Positions 9,140 through 17,870 are shown, counted from the stretch's first letter. The stretch: DNA of 64,000 nucleotides from DATFQI01 sp963831105 (GCA_963831105.1 CAWHOS010000010.1:186001-250000); one strand, 5' to 3'. Notes: generated by a model not told the origin, from the sequence alone. Numbers and translations are program-made.

Positions 9140-9165
9140 AGCGGGCCGAGCGCGATCTTCGCCCT

Positions 9166-9211
9166 ACATAAAGGGCCTGTCCCTTTAGGTAAGGGGACAG
9201 GCCCCTTATGT
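9166..9211. repeat. REP-like palindrome family A, inverted pair (A1)
   Basis: A 46-base imperfect inverted repeat. The left arm has the core AAAGGGCCTGTCCCTTT and the right arm AAGGGGACAGGCCCCTT, separated by AGGT and bounded by ACAT/ATGT. The two arms hold the core in opposite orientation, as in paired REPs. It lies just upstream of the RAYT gene and just downstream of the next gene (stop at 9225). Confidence 0.8.
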
Positions 9212-9224
9212 GGACGGCCGGCGC

Positions 9225-10046
9225 TCAGTTGATCCGGCGCGTGATCCGGCCGCGGGCGTCGGCCAGGAAGATCGCGCCGTTCTTGAAGTACGCGCCCCAG
9301 GTGACCTTGCCGTCGGAGGCGCTGGGCACGAGGTAGTTCACCTGCGCGACCGGAACACCGAGGCGCTCCGCGGCGCCGCGCGTCAGGCGCTGCGGCGCGC
9401 GCGGGTCGAGCCGGCCGTAGGGGATCGTGTTCGTGGCGGGGAACCCCGGGCTCGATTCCGAGAAGCGCTGGAAGCCGTCGGCTGTCGAGACCTGCACGTT
9501 GACGAGCGTCTTCCGTGGTGTGTGGAGGGTCGCATCGATGCGCTCGGGCGCGACGCGCAGGTGCTGGAGGCGGCCGATGTCGCGGCGCCGGATGTCGCCC
9601 AGCGCGCGCTGGAATGCCGCCGGGCGCAGCAGCGACCCGGCGCCGAGGCCGGTCGGCTGCTCGGCCGGAGCCGGCGGGCTGAGGTCCGGGACCGAGATCG
9701 TGCGGGCGGCGTCCCCGACCTTGTCGACGAGCGTCCCGATCAGGTTGAACGCGATCCAGCCCGCGACGAGCAGCAGGCCGAGCTTGGTCCCGCGGCGGCG
9801 CCGGCGGCGCCGCAGCCCGGGGTCGGACGAGGGCCTAGGGCGGGCCCGCGGCGCCGCGGCCTGCGGCAGCGCGGCCTGTGCCGCCGCCGGCGAGCCGAGC
9901 GGGTCGCCGGCCGTGACGGCGGCGGGCGCCGGGGTCGCGGGCCGCTGGGGCGCCGGCTCCGACGGCGGCAGCGCGGACGACCCCTGCTTCCACTGGGAGA
10001 GCGTGTCCTCGCCGATCTCGCGGCCGAAGGCGTCGTACTCGGGCAC
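9225..10046 (-). CDS. Single-pass membrane protein of unknown function
   Basis: 273 residues. The N-terminal 70 residues are Pro/Ala-rich and probably disordered, starting PEYDAFGREIGEDTLSQW. An Arg cluster (about 97-108) is followed by one transmembrane segment (LGLLLVAGWIAFNLIGTLV, about 112-130), placing the C-terminal half outside. That half has a beta-rich domain ending with KVTWGAYFKNGAIFLADARG. I do not recognise a family. GTG 10046 is the first start that keeps the whole acidic N-terminus. The 3' end abuts the REP pair and RAYT. Confidence 0.7.
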   Translation of the reverse strand: MPEYDAFGREIGEDTLSQWKQGSSALPPSEPAPQRPATPAPAAVTAGDPLGSPAAAQAALPQAAAPRARPRPSSDPGLRRRRRRRGTKLGLLLVAGWIAFNLIGTLVDKVGDAARTISVPDLSPPAPAEQPTGLGAGSLLRPAAFQRALGDIRRRDIGRLQHLRVAPERIDATLHTPRKTLVNVQVSTADGFQRFSESSPGFPATNTIPYGRLDPRAPQRLTRGAAERLGVPVAQVNYLVPSASDGKVTWGAYFKNGAIFLADARGRITRRIN

Positions 10047-10087
10047 GCGCGGATCCCACCGGGATCGGGTGCCCGCGTCAAGGGCGG

Positions 10088-12955
10088 CTAGAGCTTGCGG
10101 GCGCTCAGCGCGACCGACTGCGTGCGGGCGCCGGTGCGGCGGATCGTCAGCCGGACGCGGTAGCGCCCGCGCGGCAGCGCCCGCGGGCGCACGCGCAGCG
10201 TCTGCAGGCGGCCGGCGCGCACCCGCTTGGAGCCCGCGAGCCGGCGCACCACGCGGCGGCCGCGCAGGAGCTCGACGCGGGTGCGGGCGGTCCGGGCGAG
10301 CGCGTAGCGGACCCGCAGCGAGCGGGCCGTCGTGCCGCCGAAGGCCGGCGCGTCGAGGAAGAAGCGCGTGAAGACGCGGCAGGAGGAGCGCTTCACCGAC
10401 GCGGGCCGGCGCACGAAGCGCCCGCCGCGCACGCGCTCGAGCACCGCGCGGCGCTCGTCCACCCCGCCGCCCGGGAGGCGCATCCGCAGCCGCACGGTGA
10501 AGAGCCCGCGGCCGGCCGCGGCGGCCCCGCGCGCCCGCCACGTGAACGAGCGCGCGCGCCGGGTGAAGCGCGCCACGCGGCGGATGCCGAGCGCCCGGCC
10601 GCCGCGCGAGTGGCGCAGCACGTCGACCGTCACCCTCCGGGCGAGCCGGCGCGAGAACGTGACCCGCACGCCGCGCCCGCGGCCGCGCGCGGCGAACCGC
10701 CGCAGGCCCGCGGTGCTGGCGCAGGCGGCGCCCGCACGCGTGAACGTGCCGGCGCCGGAGAACGACTCGGTGCGCCCGCAGCCGGCGAAGACGACCTTCA
10801 GCGGCCCGTCGGTGTCGACCGTCAGCGCCGCGCCGCAGGTGATCCGCGCCCGCTCGGGGTGGACGGTCACCGTGCCGACGTTGCGCGCCTTCACCGTCAG
10901 CGAGTCCGTGCGCGGCTTCGCGGGTTCGGCGCCCCACGAACGCGCCTGCGACGTGTACGCGAGCGAGCCGAGGTTGCCGCCGCCCAGCGAGCCCGCGCCG
11001 CGTTGCGTCGCGCCCGCGGGCGCGTCGCCGCGCGGGATCCCGCCCGAGACCGCGTCGAGCGTTCCCAGCGGCGCGTCGCCGTCGGCCGCCCGCAGCGCGA
11101 TCGCCGAGAGCCAGTACGCGTGGTCGGCGCGCGTGCCGGCGTCCGCGAAGTCCATCGTCGGGTTGCGCACGTAGGTCACGCGCGCGGGGTTGCGGTCGAC
11201 GGCGGCGTCGCCGAGGAACTCCGCCGCCGGGGCGTACTGGTCGTGGAGGGCGAGCGTGAAGTGGTCGGCCGGCGAGTAGACGTCGAACTCGTAGCGGTAG
11301 CCGAGGTCGTCGAAGCCCTGCGCCTGGCGCTGCGGGCCGGGCAGCGGCACGAGCTGGTCCGAGCTCGCGTTCCAGATCAGGAACGGGATGTGCCGCAGCG
11401 ACGCGAGCTGGCGGAACGTGTTCGAGCGCTCGCCGCCTGGCTGCGGCGGGTTCGGCGGGACCCACACGCCGAGCCCGGGCGGCCCGACGGTCGGCTGGCC
11501 CTTGGCGAACAGGTCCGGGAACTGGGTCGCGAACTTGTACGTGCCGTAGCCGCCCATCGAGTAGCCGGCGATCGACGTCACCGCCGGATCGAGTGCGTAG
11601 CGGCGCGCGACGTCGGCCCAGACCTCGAACGTGTCCGCGCCCGCGCGGTCGTAGTACCAGCCGTCCGGGCCGCGCCCCGCGGGCGTGATCACCAGGTGCC
11701 CGCGGCCGCGGTCGCCGAACTGCGACTGGTTGCGGCTGCCCGAGAACTGGTTGTAGTTGGCCCCGAGCGAGTGCAGCAGCAGCTGGAGCCCGTAGCGGCC
11801 ACCGGCCGGCGCCTTCCCGGGGACGTAGAGCGCGTACGGCTGCAGGCGCCCGAGCAGCTCGCCGGCGCAGCCCTCCGAGCTGCCGCACTCGCGGTTGAAG
11901 TCCACGCCCTGCTCGGGCTCGAAGCGGCTCGCCAGGATGCGGTTGAGCACGCCGGTGCGCGGCACGCCGCCGTCGTCGCGTGCCCCGTCGGCGAGCTTGC
12001 CGAAGTCCACGTCGGCATGGAAGGGCGACATGTCGCCCGTCTGCAGCGAGCTGCCCTGGGCCTTGTCGCGCCACCACGCCGGGTTGGAGAGCACTTCCGG
12101 GCTGGCGACGGACGGGAGCGGCTCGTCGAAGCGGAAGGCGGCGTTGAAGAACGCGGTCGCGCCGGGGGCGCCGCCGCCGGGTGTCGCCGCAGTTCGCGCC
12201 GGGGCCTGCGGGGCGAGGTAGCTGCCGGCCGCGGCGTTCCAGAGCCCGACGCCGGCGGCCAGGCGCACGATCTGACGCCCCGGGTTCCACGCGCCGTGCG
12301 GCACGCGCAGCTCGATCTGGCGGCGCTCGAGGTCCACCGACACCGCCGGCGCACCGCCCGCGACGGGCTGCTTCGTCGTCGCGTCGAGCAGGTCCGCGCT
12401 GCGGCCGTGGACGGTCAGGAACATCGCCGCGGGCGCGGTCGCGTTGGCGCCGTGCGGGAACGGCAGCGGCGCCGCCGAGCTGCCGATCGCGATCGTGGCG
12501 GCCACCTTCTCCGGGTCCTTCAGCGTGTTCAGCGTCAGCCGGAACGCGGTCGCGTCGGCGAGCGGCTTGACGCGCAGCTCGACGAGGTCGGCGGCGTTGT
12601 CGGCGTAGACCCTGTCGCTCGGGTACGTGTAGGTGCCGTTGGAGCCCGAGAACGTGTCGTCGCCCGAGCGCGGGTCCGACGGGTCGCGCGCCAGCCGTGC
12701 GCCATGGTCGTCGTAGAGGTAGTCCTGGTAGACGAACTCGCCGTCGCGGTAGCTGCGCGCTCCCGAGACGAGGATCGGGTCGGCGCGCCAGACGCCGGCG
12801 TTGGTGAGCTGGGGGGCGACGACGGGACCGGCGTAGAGGATGTCCGGACCCGGCCGCGGGGACGATCCGCGGTAGAGCGAGCGCTCGTCGGCGTGCGCCG
12901 CCGTCGCGCCCGCCAGGGTCGCCGCCAGCACCGCCAGGCCCGCCGTCCACCGCAT
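10088..12955 (-). CDS. Large secreted alpha/beta hydrolase with paired C-terminal beta modules
   Basis: 955 residues; signal peptide 1-22 (MRWTAGLAVLAATLAGATAA). The N-terminal third resembles the DOMON-like, glucodextranase-type C-terminal module (e.g. DGEFVYQDYLYDDHGA, DLVELRVKPL). The middle holds an alpha/beta hydrolase with the nucleophile elbow GYSMGGYGTYKFA, as in prolyl-oligopeptidase-like esterases. The last 200 residues are two Arg-rich beta modules (e.g. RSFTWRARG, RYRVRLTIRRTG) that are also found at the end of the LVIVD-repeat protein at 41285. A secreted esterase or peptidase is likely; the substrate is unknown. ATG 12955 has a TAAGGT box 8 bases upstream. The very long open frame on the opposite strand is a shadow. 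Confidence 0.85.
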   Translation of the reverse strand: MRWTAGLAVLAATLAGATAAHADERSLYRGSSPRPGPDILYAGPVVAPQLTNAGVWRADPILVSGARSYRDGEFVYQDYLYDDHGARLARDPSDPRSGDDTFSGSNGTYTYPSDRVYADNAADLVELRVKPLADATAFRLTLNTLKDPEKVAATIAIGSSAAPLPFPHGANATAPAAMFLTVHGRSADLLDATTKQPVAGGAPAVSVDLERRQIELRVPHGAWNPGRQIVRLAAGVGLWNAAAGSYLAPQAPARTAATPGGGAPGATAFFNAAFRFDEPLPSVASPEVLSNPAWWRDKAQGSSLQTGDMSPFHADVDFGKLADGARDDGGVPRTGVLNRILASRFEPEQGVDFNRECGSSEGCAGELLGRLQPYALYVPGKAPAGGRYGLQLLLHSLGANYNQFSGSRNQSQFGDRGRGHLVITPAGRGPDGWYYDRAGADTFEVWADVARRYALDPAVTSIAGYSMGGYGTYKFATQFPDLFAKGQPTVGPPGLGVWVPPNPPQPGGERSNTFRQLASLRHIPFLIWNASSDQLVPLPGPQRQAQGFDDLGYRYEFDVYSPADHFTLALHDQYAPAAEFLGDAAVDRNPARVTYVRNPTMDFADAGTRADHAYWLSAIALRAADGDAPLGTLDAVSGGIPRGDAPAGATQRGAGSLGGGNLGSLAYTSQARSWGAEPAKPRTDSLTVKARNVGTVTVHPERARITCGAALTVDTDGPLKVVFAGCGRTESFSGAGTFTRAGAACASTAGLRRFAARGRGRGVRVTFSRRLARRVTVDVLRHSRGGRALGIRRVARFTRRARSFTWRARGAAAAGRGLFTVRLRMRLPGGGVDERRAVLERVRGGRFVRRPASVKRSSCRVFTRFFLDAPAFGGTTARSLRVRYALARTARTRVELLRGRRVVRRLAGSKRVRAGRLQTLRVRPRALPRGRYRVRLTIRRTGARTQSVALSARKL

Positions 12956-12963
12956 CGCGAGGC

Positions 12964-12969
12964 ACCTTA
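12964..12969 (-). promoter_or_regulatory. Putative leaderless -10 box (TAAGGT) of secreted hydrolase gene
   Basis: TAAGGT on the minus strand, 8 bases before the ATG at 12955. Confidence 0.5.
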
Positions 12970-13027
12970 GGAGAACGCGAGCGTTCGTGCGGCGCATGCC
13001 CGGTGGCAATGCGCCATTCTCCGGCGC

Positions 13028-15670
13028 GTGCCGACCCGACGCCGCCTCGCGGCCGTGGCCGTGGCCGCCGCGCTGCTCGCAGCCGCCGCTCCCGCCGCCT
13101 CCGCGCAGGAGCCCTTCCGCAACGTGCTGCCCGCCGGCCAGGGCGAGACGGTCGACGCGTCGGAGCTCGCCGCCGGTCAGGCGAGCGGCGACCCGCCCGC
13201 CACGTTCACCAACCAGAACGGCATGTACACCGGGCTCCTCGGCGCCGCCCCGCGCCTGCGCGCCGCGGACCTCGACCGCTACTTCAAGCCCGAGACGTTC
13301 GGCGTGCCCGCCCAGGTCGCCTCCGAGGTGAGCCCGCGCCCGGGCGTGCGGATCGCCCGCGACGCGTTCAACGTCCCACACGTCGTCGGCGACACGCGCG
13401 CGGACACGATGTTCGGGGCGGGCTACGCGACCGCCCAGGACCGGCTCTTCCTGATGGACGTCCTGCGCCACACCGGCCGTGCGCGGCTGACCGAGCTGAT
13501 CGGGCCCGGCGAGGACGACGCGAACGTGAAGGCCGACGCCGAGCAGCTCAAGGTCGCCGACTACTCCGAGGCCGAGCTGCAGGCGATGATCGACTCGGCG
13601 CGCGAGGCCGCCGGGGCGGAGGGCGCGGTGATCCAGGCCGATGTCGACGCCTACGTCGCCGGCGTCAACCAGTACATCCGCGAGGCCCGCACCGATCCGT
13701 CGAAGCTGCCGGCCGAGTACCCGGCGCTCGGGAAGGCGCCCGCGGACTGGAAGGCGACCGACACGGTCGCGATCGCGTCCCTGATCGGCGGCATCTTCGG
13801 CAAGGGCGGCGGCGGCGAAGCGAAGGCGGCACAGGCGCTGCTCGCCGCGCGGCAGCGCTTCGGCGCGCGGCGCGGGCGCGCGGTGTTCGGCGACTTCCGC
13901 TCGCTGAACGAGCCCGAGGCGCCCGTGACCACGACCAAGCGCTTCCGCTTCGACCGGCCCGGCCGCGTCAAGCCCGCCGCCGTGGCGCTCCCCGACCTCG
14001 GCTCGATCCAGGACCGCGACCCGGTCGTCGACAGCGGCGGCAACGGGCCGCCCACGCTCCCGGGGGTGCCGCCACTCCCCGGGCTGCCCGACCTGCCGAT
14101 CGGCGGGCTGCCGTTCCAGCGCGTGCAGTCCAACGCGCTGCTCGTCGCCGGCAAGGAGTCGCGGTCAGGCCACCCGCTCGCCGTGATGGGCCCGCAGGTC
14201 GGCTACTACTCGCCCGAGATCCTGATGGAGATCGACCTCCACGGCGGCGGGGTCGACGCGCGCGGCGCGACGTTCCCCGGCATCAGCCTCTACGTGCTGA
14301 TCGGCCGCGGCAAGGACTTCGCGTGGAGCACCACCACGGCCTACTCCGACAACGTCGACGAGTTCGTCGAGAAGCTCTGCCAGGACGACCGCCACTACGT
14401 CTACAAGGGGCAGTGCGTTCCGTTCGCGTCGCGCGAGCACACGCTCACCGTCACGCCCGCGCCGACCGATCCCGCCGCCACGCCGCCGCGCACGATCCGG
14501 ATGGAGGTCCTGCGCAGCGTGCACGGCCCGATCCAGGCGTTCGCGACGGTCGGCGGGCAGAAGGTCGCGATCGCCGAGGCGCGCTCGACCTACGGCCACG
14601 AGATCGACTCCGTCGTCGCCTACAAGCGGCTCAACTCCGGCGAGGTCACGAGCCCGCGCACATTCCAGCAGGCGTTCGGCCGCGAGAACTTCGCCTTCAA
14701 CCACTTCTACGTCGACAAGGGCCACGTCGCCTACATCACCGACGGCTGGTACCCGCGGCGCGCGAAGGGCACGGACCCGAGCCTGCCGACGTGGGGCACC
14801 GGCGAGTGGGACTGGCGCGGCCGGCTCTCCTATCGCGAGCTGCCCAAGCAGATCGACCCCAAGCGCGGCTACTTCACGAACTGGAACAACAAGCAGGCGC
14901 CGGGCTGGCGCTCCGCGGACGACAACTGGGCGTTCGGCTCGCTCCAGCGCGTGCAGCGCCTGCAGAAGCGCGTGCGCAAGGGGATCAAGGGCCGCCGCAA
15001 GCTGACGCTCACCGGCCTCACCAAGGCGATGCAGGACGCCGCCACCGTCGACCTGCGCGGGCAGGTCTCCTACCCGCTGCTGCGCAAGGTGATCGGCAGG
15101 CGCCCGGCGGCCTCCGTGCGCGAGCCGGTGCGGCTGCTCGACGCGTGGGCACGGAAGGGCGGGCACCGCCGCGACCTCGACGGCGACGGTCTCTACGAGC
15201 ACTCCGCCGCGGTCGCGCTGATGGACCGCTGGTGGGAGCGGCTGATGCCCGGCATCTTCCAGCCGGCGCTCGGCGCGCCGCTGGTGGACCGGATCAAGGC
15301 CATCAACCCGTTCGCGCAGACCCCGGACGGCCAGGGCAGCTCGTTCTTCGACGGCTGGCACGGCTACGTGGACAAGGACCTGCGGCGGCTGCTCGGCAAG
15401 CGCGTCCGGCACCCGCTGTCACGGCGCTACTGCGGCGGCGGCAGGCTGCGCTCCTGCCGCCGCGTGCTCACCAGCACGCTCGCCGCGGCTGCGAACGACG
15501 TGCGCTCGCAGTACGGCACCGCGCTCGCGCATGTGCGGATCAAGGCGACGGGCTGCGAGCAGGATCCGATCTGCGACCAGATCGAGTTCATCACCGCCGG
15601 CGCCGTGGCGACGCCGCCGATCCCGTGGCAGGACCGGCCGACGTTCCAGCAGGTCGTCGAGCTCCGCTGA
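13028..15670 (+). CDS. Penicillin acylase family protein (Ntn hydrolase, S45)
   Basis: 880 residues. Signal peptide 1-27 (VAAALLAAAAPAASAQ). The precursor has the family order: alpha chain with DAFNVPHVVGDTRADTMFGAGYATAQDRL (described in pieces), spacer, then the autocatalytic Ser at the beta-chain N-terminus in VQSNALLVAG (about Ser368). Beta-chain signatures include GPQVGYYSPE and PGISLYVLIGRG. These enzymes hydrolyse amide bonds of N-acyl compounds, including acyl-homoserine lactones and penicillins; specificity cannot be told here. It is probably periplasmic or extracellular after self-cleavage. GTG start 13028, divergent from the secreted hydrolase (72-base gap). Confidence 0.92.
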   Translation: MPTRRRLAAVAVAAALLAAAAPAASAQEPFRNVLPAGQGETVDASELAAGQASGDPPATFTNQNGMYTGLLGAAPRLRAADLDRYFKPETFGVPAQVASEVSPRPGVRIARDAFNVPHVVGDTRADTMFGAGYATAQDRLFLMDVLRHTGRARLTELIGPGEDDANVKADAEQLKVADYSEAELQAMIDSAREAAGAEGAVIQADVDAYVAGVNQYIREARTDPSKLPAEYPALGKAPADWKATDTVAIASLIGGIFGKGGGGEAKAAQALLAARQRFGARRGRAVFGDFRSLNEPEAPVTTTKRFRFDRPGRVKPAAVALPDLGSIQDRDPVVDSGGNGPPTLPGVPPLPGLPDLPIGGLPFQRVQSNALLVAGKESRSGHPLAVMGPQVGYYSPEILMEIDLHGGGVDARGATFPGISLYVLIGRGKDFAWSTTTAYSDNVDEFVEKLCQDDRHYVYKGQCVPFASREHTLTVTPAPTDPAATPPRTIRMEVLRSVHGPIQAFATVGGQKVAIAEARSTYGHEIDSVVAYKRLNSGEVTSPRTFQQAFGRENFAFNHFYVDKGHVAYITDGWYPRRAKGTDPSLPTWGTGEWDWRGRLSYRELPKQIDPKRGYFTNWNNKQAPGWRSADDNWAFGSLQRVQRLQKRVRKGIKGRRKLTLTGLTKAMQDAATVDLRGQVSYPLLRKVIGRRPAASVREPVRLLDAWARKGGHRRDLDGDGLYEHSAAVALMDRWWERLMPGIFQPALGAPLVDRIKAINPFAQTPDGQGSSFFDGWHGYVDKDLRRLLGKRVRHPLSRRYCGGGRLRSCRRVLTSTLAAAANDVRSQYGTALAHVRIKATGCEQDPICDQIEFITAGAVATPPIPWQDRPTFQQVVELR

Positions 15671-15674
15671 GGCT

Positions 15675-16073
15675 CTAGCCCCGCGCGCGGCCGATCGCCA
15701 GGGCGACGACGTAAGCGACGCCGGCGATCGCGCCGAGCTGCGAGTAGGGCTCCCCGTCCTCGCCGCTGGCGATCTCGTACAGGAACGCCCCGATCACCAC
15801 GACGATCAGCACGAAGCCGGCGAGCGCGCTCGCGCGCAGGTCGATCATCGCCCAGCGCTCGTCACGGCCGGGGCCGCCGAGCCCGCCGAGCGTCTCGCTG
15901 CGCGACGCGCCGAACGCGAACAGCGCGGCGACGAGGGCCATCACGCCGAACGCCTGGGCGCCGCCGGCGGCGTCGCCGCCGATCGCGAACGCGGTGAACA
16001 TGATCGCCCCGAGCGCGAGCGAGACGGCGGGCAGCCACCAGCGGCTGCGGACGATGCGGTCAGTGGTCGACAT
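15675..16073 (-). CDS. Small four-helix membrane protein, partner of HTH regulator
   Basis: 132 residues with about four hydrophobic segments (e.g. WWLPAVSLALGAIMFTAFA, ALAGFVLIVVVIGAFLYEI). It overlaps the end of the upstream HTH gene by 14 bases. This pair (short Xre regulator plus DUF2178-like membrane protein) is common in Actinobacteria and Firmicutes; the membrane protein's function is not known. It converges on penicillin acylase with a 4-base gap. Confidence 0.75.
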   Translation of the reverse strand: MSTTDRIVRSRWWLPAVSLALGAIMFTAFAIGGDAAGGAQAFGVMALVAALFAFGASRSETLGGLGGPGRDERWAMIDLRASALAGFVLIVVVIGAFLYEIASGEDGEPYSQLGAIAGVAYVVALAIGRARG

Positions 16074-16254
16074 GGAAGATCTCCTCGACGGGGCGGTCGA
16101 AGTACCGGGCCAGCGCGATCGCCAGCGGGAGCGACGGCGTGTAGCGCTCCTTCTCGATCGAGTTGATCGTCTGGCGCGACACGCCCATCGCGGCTCCCAG
16201 CTCCTGCTGGGAGAGGGCGCGGCCGGTGCGCAGGGTCCGGACCTCGTTCTTCAT
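16060..16254 (-). CDS. Xre-family HTH regulator, 64 aa
   Basis: Almost the whole protein is one HTH_3 domain: LRTGRALSQQELGAAMGVSR followed by QTINSIEKERYTPSLPLAIA. It belongs to the YozG-like short regulators that pair with a membrane protein. The start codon is 6 bases downstream of a long nested inverted repeat (16260-16308) that also holds a TTGACA box, so autoregulation at this site is likely. Confidence 0.88.
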   Translation of the reverse strand: MKNEVRTLRTGRALSQQELGAAMGVSRQTINSIEKERYTPSLPLAIALARYFDRPVEEIFHVDH

Positions 16255-16259
16255 GGGCT

Positions 16260-16308
16260 GATGGAAAGCTAGCTTGACATCGAACGAGTGTCAAGTGTGC
16301 TTTCCATC
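16260..16308. promoter_or_regulatory. Nested 49-bp operator/promoter of the HTH gene
   Basis: Perfect nested symmetry: GATGGAAAGC, 3 bases, CTTGACA, 9 bases, TGTCAAG, 3 bases, GCTTTCCATC. Read on the minus strand it contains TTGACA, a 17-base spacer and TAGCTT, a plausible promoter for the HTH gene starting at 16254. The two-tier symmetry suggests binding of two dimers or a tetramer. Confidence 0.7.
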
Positions 16309-16310
16309 AC

Positions 16311-16370
16311 AAACCTAAGGGGACAGGCCCCTTAGGTTTGGCGGGCGTAAGGGGACAGGCCCCTCAGGTT
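16311..16370. repeat. REP-like palindrome family A, tandem pair (A2)
   Basis: First unit: 12-bp perfect arms AAACCTAAGGGG / CCCCTTAGGTTT around an ACAGG loop (16311-16339). Second unit: AAGGGG-ACAGG-CCCCT (16349-16364), trailing into CAGGTT. Both units are in the same orientation, unlike the inverted pair at 9166. The second unit runs into the stop codon of the STAS gene. Confidence 0.8.
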
Positions 16371-16729
16371 GCGAGGCGCGCGACGGAGGCCAGCGCGTCG
16401 CCCTGGGCGTCGAACGTGGGGAGGCTCTCGCGGATCCCCGTCACGTCGAACAGGCGCGAGACGGGACCGTCGGGCAGCACCGCGACGGCGAGCCGGCCGC
16501 CGGCATGGCGCAGCTCCGTGCTCGCCCCCATCAGCGCGCGCAGGCCCGTCGAGTCGCAGAAGTCGACGCCCGTGAGGTCGACGACGACCCGCTTCACGCG
16601 CTGGGTGCGCGCCGCGTCGAGCAGGGCGCACAGCCGCGGCGCGGACGCGAGGTCGAGCTCGCCGAAGACCTCCAGCAGCCGGACCCCCTCGACGTCGGAT
16701 TCGTGAACGGCGAGCGCGTCGTGCGGCAT
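16364..16729 (-). CDS. STAS-domain protein (anti-sigma factor antagonist type)
   Basis: 121 residues, about the size of SpoIIAA/RsbV. A single STAS domain with the conserved phosphorylatable-serine segment VDLTGVDFCDSTGLRALMGA. It would act as a switch on an anti-sigma kinase not encoded nearby. AGGAG lies 8 bases before its ATG and overlaps the end of the upstream alcohol dehydrogenase gene, so translational coupling is likely. The stop codon is within the REP A2 edge. Confidence 0.85.
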   Translation of the reverse strand: MPHDALAVHESDVEGVRLLEVFGELDLASAPRLCALLDAARTQRVKRVVVDLTGVDFCDSTGLRALMGASTELRHAGGRLAVAVLPDGPVSRLFDVTGIRESLPTFDAQGDALASVARLAT

Positions 16730-16738
16730 TCCTTGCTC

Positions 16739-17843
16739 CTAGATAGGTGATGACGCTCCTGATGCCGTCCTGGGCCTCCATCAGAGCGAACGCGTCGTTG
16801 ACGTCGTCCAACCCTACGGTGCGCGAGACCAGCGGTCCAACGTCGATCTCGCCCGCGAGCCAGCGGTCGACGAGCTGCGGCACCTGCTCGCGGCCCTTGA
16901 CGCCGCCGAACGAGGAGCCGGCGACGCGCCGGCCGGTGATCAGGAAGCGGGGGACGATGTCGAGCGTCTCGCCCTTGCCGGCCACGCCCGCGACCGTGCA
17001 CAGGCCCCAGCCCATGCGCGCCGACTCGACGGCCTGGCGCATCACCTTGACGTTGCCGGTCGCCTCGAACGTGTAGTCGGCGCCGAAGCCGTCCGTCATC
17101 TCGAGGATCCGCTCGACGGCGTCCTCGCCGCCGATCATCACGTCGGTGGCGCCCTGGCCGCGCGCGAGCTCGAGCCGGTCCTCGGAGAGGTCGACGCAGA
17201 CGATCCGCTCTGCGCCCTGCAGGCGCGCGCCCGCCACCGCGCCGAGGCCGACCAGGCCGGCGCCGAACACCACGGCCGTCGAGCCCGGCTCGACCTTGGC
17301 CGTGAACATCGCCGCCCCGAGGCCGGTCGAGAGACCGCACGCGAACAGGCACGCCATCTCGGGCGCGGCGTCGGGCGAGATCTTCGCGAGCGAGATCTCC
17401 GGCATCACCGTCGCCTCCGCGAACGTCGACGTGCCCATGAAGTGCCGCACGGCCTCGCCGTCGCGTGACAGGCGCGTCGTGCCATCGGGCAGGTAGCCCT
17501 TGTTCTGCTGCTCGCGGATCGCCATGCAGAGGTTCGTCTTCGGCGAGCGGCAGTGCACGCACTCACCGCACTGCGGCGAGAACAGCGTCACCACGCGATC
17601 GCCCTCCGCGACCGAGGTCACGCCCTCGCCGACCGCCTCCACGGTGCCGCAGCCCTCGTGGCCGAGCACGCAGGGCGCGTAGCCCGACGGGTCGGCGCCC
17701 GAGGCCGTGTACAGGTCGGTGTGGCAGACGCCGCAGGCGAGCAGGCGCACGAGCACCTCGCCGGGCCCCGGCCCGGCGAGCTCGACGTCCTGCACGGCCA
17801 GCGGCGCCCCGAACTCCTCCAGAACCGCAGCTCGTATGCGCAT
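16739..17843 (-). CDS. Zinc-dependent alcohol dehydrogenase, class III/NDMA-type (frame slips at 3' end)
   Basis: About 367 residues, the normal size. Catalytic zinc ligands are in ACGVCHTDLY and LGHEGCG; the structural zinc knot is CGECVHCRSPKTNLC. The NAD fold is marked by VFGAGLVGLGAVAGAR. It is related to the Zn-dependent alcohol/formaldehyde (mycothiol) dehydrogenases. The protein should end after IRSVITY, where a TAG sits at 16739-16741, but in one different phase; as written, the frame runs on to 16332 across the STAS gene. One extra base near the end explains this. ATG 17843 has TAGGCT 7 bases upstream. Confidence 0.85.
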
Positions 17844-17867
17844 GCGCCGCAGCCTATGCTGCGGCGC
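17844..17867. promoter_or_regulatory. Divergent intergenic palindrome with overlapping -10 boxes
   Basis: GCGCCGCAGC-CTAT-GCTGCGGCGC, a perfect 10-bp inverted repeat that fills nearly the whole 27-base gap between the alcohol dehydrogenase and DUF2252 genes. TAGGCT (minus) lies 7 bases from ATG 17843, and TATGCT (plus) lies 10 bases from ATG 17871, sharing bases at its centre. Both genes probably start leaderless from this element. Confidence 0.5.
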
Positions 17868-17870
17868 AGG

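Noticed and set aside
8650..9220. Possible full IS200/IS605 insertion sequence
   Set aside because: No accessory TnpB gene and no element ends; length and motifs fit a domesticated RAYT.
10610..12970. Open frame of 786 codons on the plus strand
   Set aside because: It is antisense to the secreted hydrolase; its product is Arg/Ala/Val/Gly-rich without any motif, as expected from the GC-rich third-position shadow.
16332..16738. Extension of the alcohol dehydrogenase by about 135 residues
   Set aside because: It overlaps the STAS gene in another phase and has no family similarity; a slip near the end of the gene explains it better.
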